From Pseudomonadota bacterium (GTDB lineage Bacteria > Pseudomonadota > Gammaproteobacteria > Pseudomonadales > Pseudohongiellaceae): a stretch of 13,776 nucleotides of DNA. The translations under genes were made by a program, and so were the position numbers. The stretch lies in NCBI GenBank assembly GCA_022563075.1, contig JADFOC010000018.1, forward strand, positions 1 to 13,776, read 5' to 3'. Below the pieces are notes generated by a model. The model saw only the letters and a program-made list of their open reading frames with translations, ran no database searches and was not told the origin of the DNA. Of this stretch, positions 13,328 through 13,776 are shown one piece after another; within the stretch, counting starts at the first letter, position 1; each line of letters starts with the position of its first letter.

Positions 13328-13776
13328 ATGTCCAAGAAGCAAGCAAGGCAGGCAATTATGGCGCTGATCATCGGCACATTCTGCACCTATTCATTGGCCG
13401 TTGAGGAGGGCGAACCCGCACCGGATTTTACCCTGCCCTCGATTCACGCCGACCAGCCCGAAATCTCCTTACAGGGACTGTTGGGCAAAACGGTTTATAT
13501 CGATTTTTGGGCATCCTGGTGTGCACCCTGTCTGCTATCCATGCCGCTATACAACGAGATGTATCACAAATACAAAGATCAAGGACTGGAAATTGTAGCC
13601 ATCAATCTAGACAATCCAATCGAAGATGGCTTGGATTTCTTACTTGATACACCGCTTGATTTCCTGATTCCTTCAGATCCACTTGGCGAAACAGCAGAAC
13701 TGTATGCAGTGATAGGCATGCCATCTTCCTATCTGATCAGTCCCGATGGCGAAGTAAAGCTGATGCATATAGGATT
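13328..13776 (+). CDS. TlpA/ResA-like periplasmic thiol-disulfide oxidoreductase (3' end beyond window)
   Basis: The first 149 codons of a thioredoxin-fold protein, cut by the right edge. GAAGGA at 13316-13321 lies 6 nt before ATG 13328. An N-terminal signal peptide or anchor spans about 1-24 (ending YSLA), so the protein acts in the periplasm. The family lead-in GEPAPDFTLPSI (28-39) is followed by VYIDFWASWCAPC with redox-active Cys65 and Cys68, and then by GMPSSYLISPDG with the cis-proline Pro132. These features are typical of TlpA/ResA/DsbE-like reductases, which keep cysteines reduced for example in cytochrome c or oxidase maturation. No cytochrome maturation gene is visible, so the partner is unknown. 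It lies 199 nt after the desaturase on the same strand. Confidence 0.9.
   Translation, partial: MSKKQARQAIMALIIGTFCTYSLAVEEGEPAPDFTLPSIHADQPEISLQGLLGKTVYIDFWASWCAPCLLSMPLYNEMYHKYKDQGLEIVAINLDNPIEDGLDFLLDTPLDFLIPSDPLGETAELYAVIGMPSSYLISPDGEVKLMHIG

Noticed and set aside
1..13776. CRISPR arrays, tRNAs, rRNAs, insertion sequences or phage genes
   Set aside because: No spaced repeat series, cloverleaf, transposase motif or integrase was found on either strand.

Overview
The window looks like a chromosomal stretch from a gammaproteobacterium. The evidence is a fimU-pilV-pilW-pilX-pilY1 minor pilin cluster, a PhoP/PhoQ pair whose histidine kinase is very close in its cytoplasmic motifs to the enterobacterial PhoQ, a slyX gene ending in the family's PPHY tail, and a CRP-type site. 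Base composition is moderate and fairly even. I see no insertion sequence, phage gene, CRISPR array, tRNA or rRNA, so this reads as core rather than accessory DNA. I cannot name the genus.

Layout. (1) Positions 1-6471, minus strand: the type IV pilus minor pilin operon, read right to left as fimU-like, pilV, pilW, pilX and a large pilY1 that runs off the left edge. These make the pilus-tip priming complex; PilY1 is the large calcium-binding tip adhesin. (2) Positions 6472-6861: a gene-free divergent region with a perfect CRP/Vfr-type palindrome. (3) Positions 6862-7620, plus: a TauE/SafE-family membrane transporter, overlapping by 4 nt at its 3' end the convergent gene cluster that follows. 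(4) Positions 7617-10718, minus: a glycine-zipper envelope protein, a PepSY-domain periplasmic protein, phoP and phoQ, closely spaced and probably one envelope-stress operon. (5) Positions 10719-11093: gene-free, with two hairpins and a candidate promoter. (6) Positions 11094-11525, plus: a two-pass membrane protein carrying a cytoplasmic cold-shock domain. (7) Positions 11545-11757, minus: slyX. (8) Positions 11983-13128, plus: a membrane delta-9-type fatty acid desaturase. (9) From 13328, plus: a TlpA/ResA-like periplasmic thioredoxin cut by the right edge.

A theme of the right half is envelope and temperature adaptation: an envelope-sensing two-component system, a membrane-tethered cold-shock domain and a desaturase that would set membrane fluidity. 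The most unusual signal is in front of the desaturase. A 38-bp tandem duplication copies its ribosome-binding site, start codon and first codons. This creates an 11-codon upstream reading frame that ends 2 nt before the true ATG. An upstream arm can pair with either copy of the start region, giving two mutually exclusive hairpins. This resembles a translation switch and is my main candidate for something undescribed.

Several starts were moved from the longest open frame on ribosome-binding-site evidence: fimU to 6471, pilV to 5920, the TauE gene to GTG 6862, the PepSY gene to TTG 10128, and slyX to GTG 11757.
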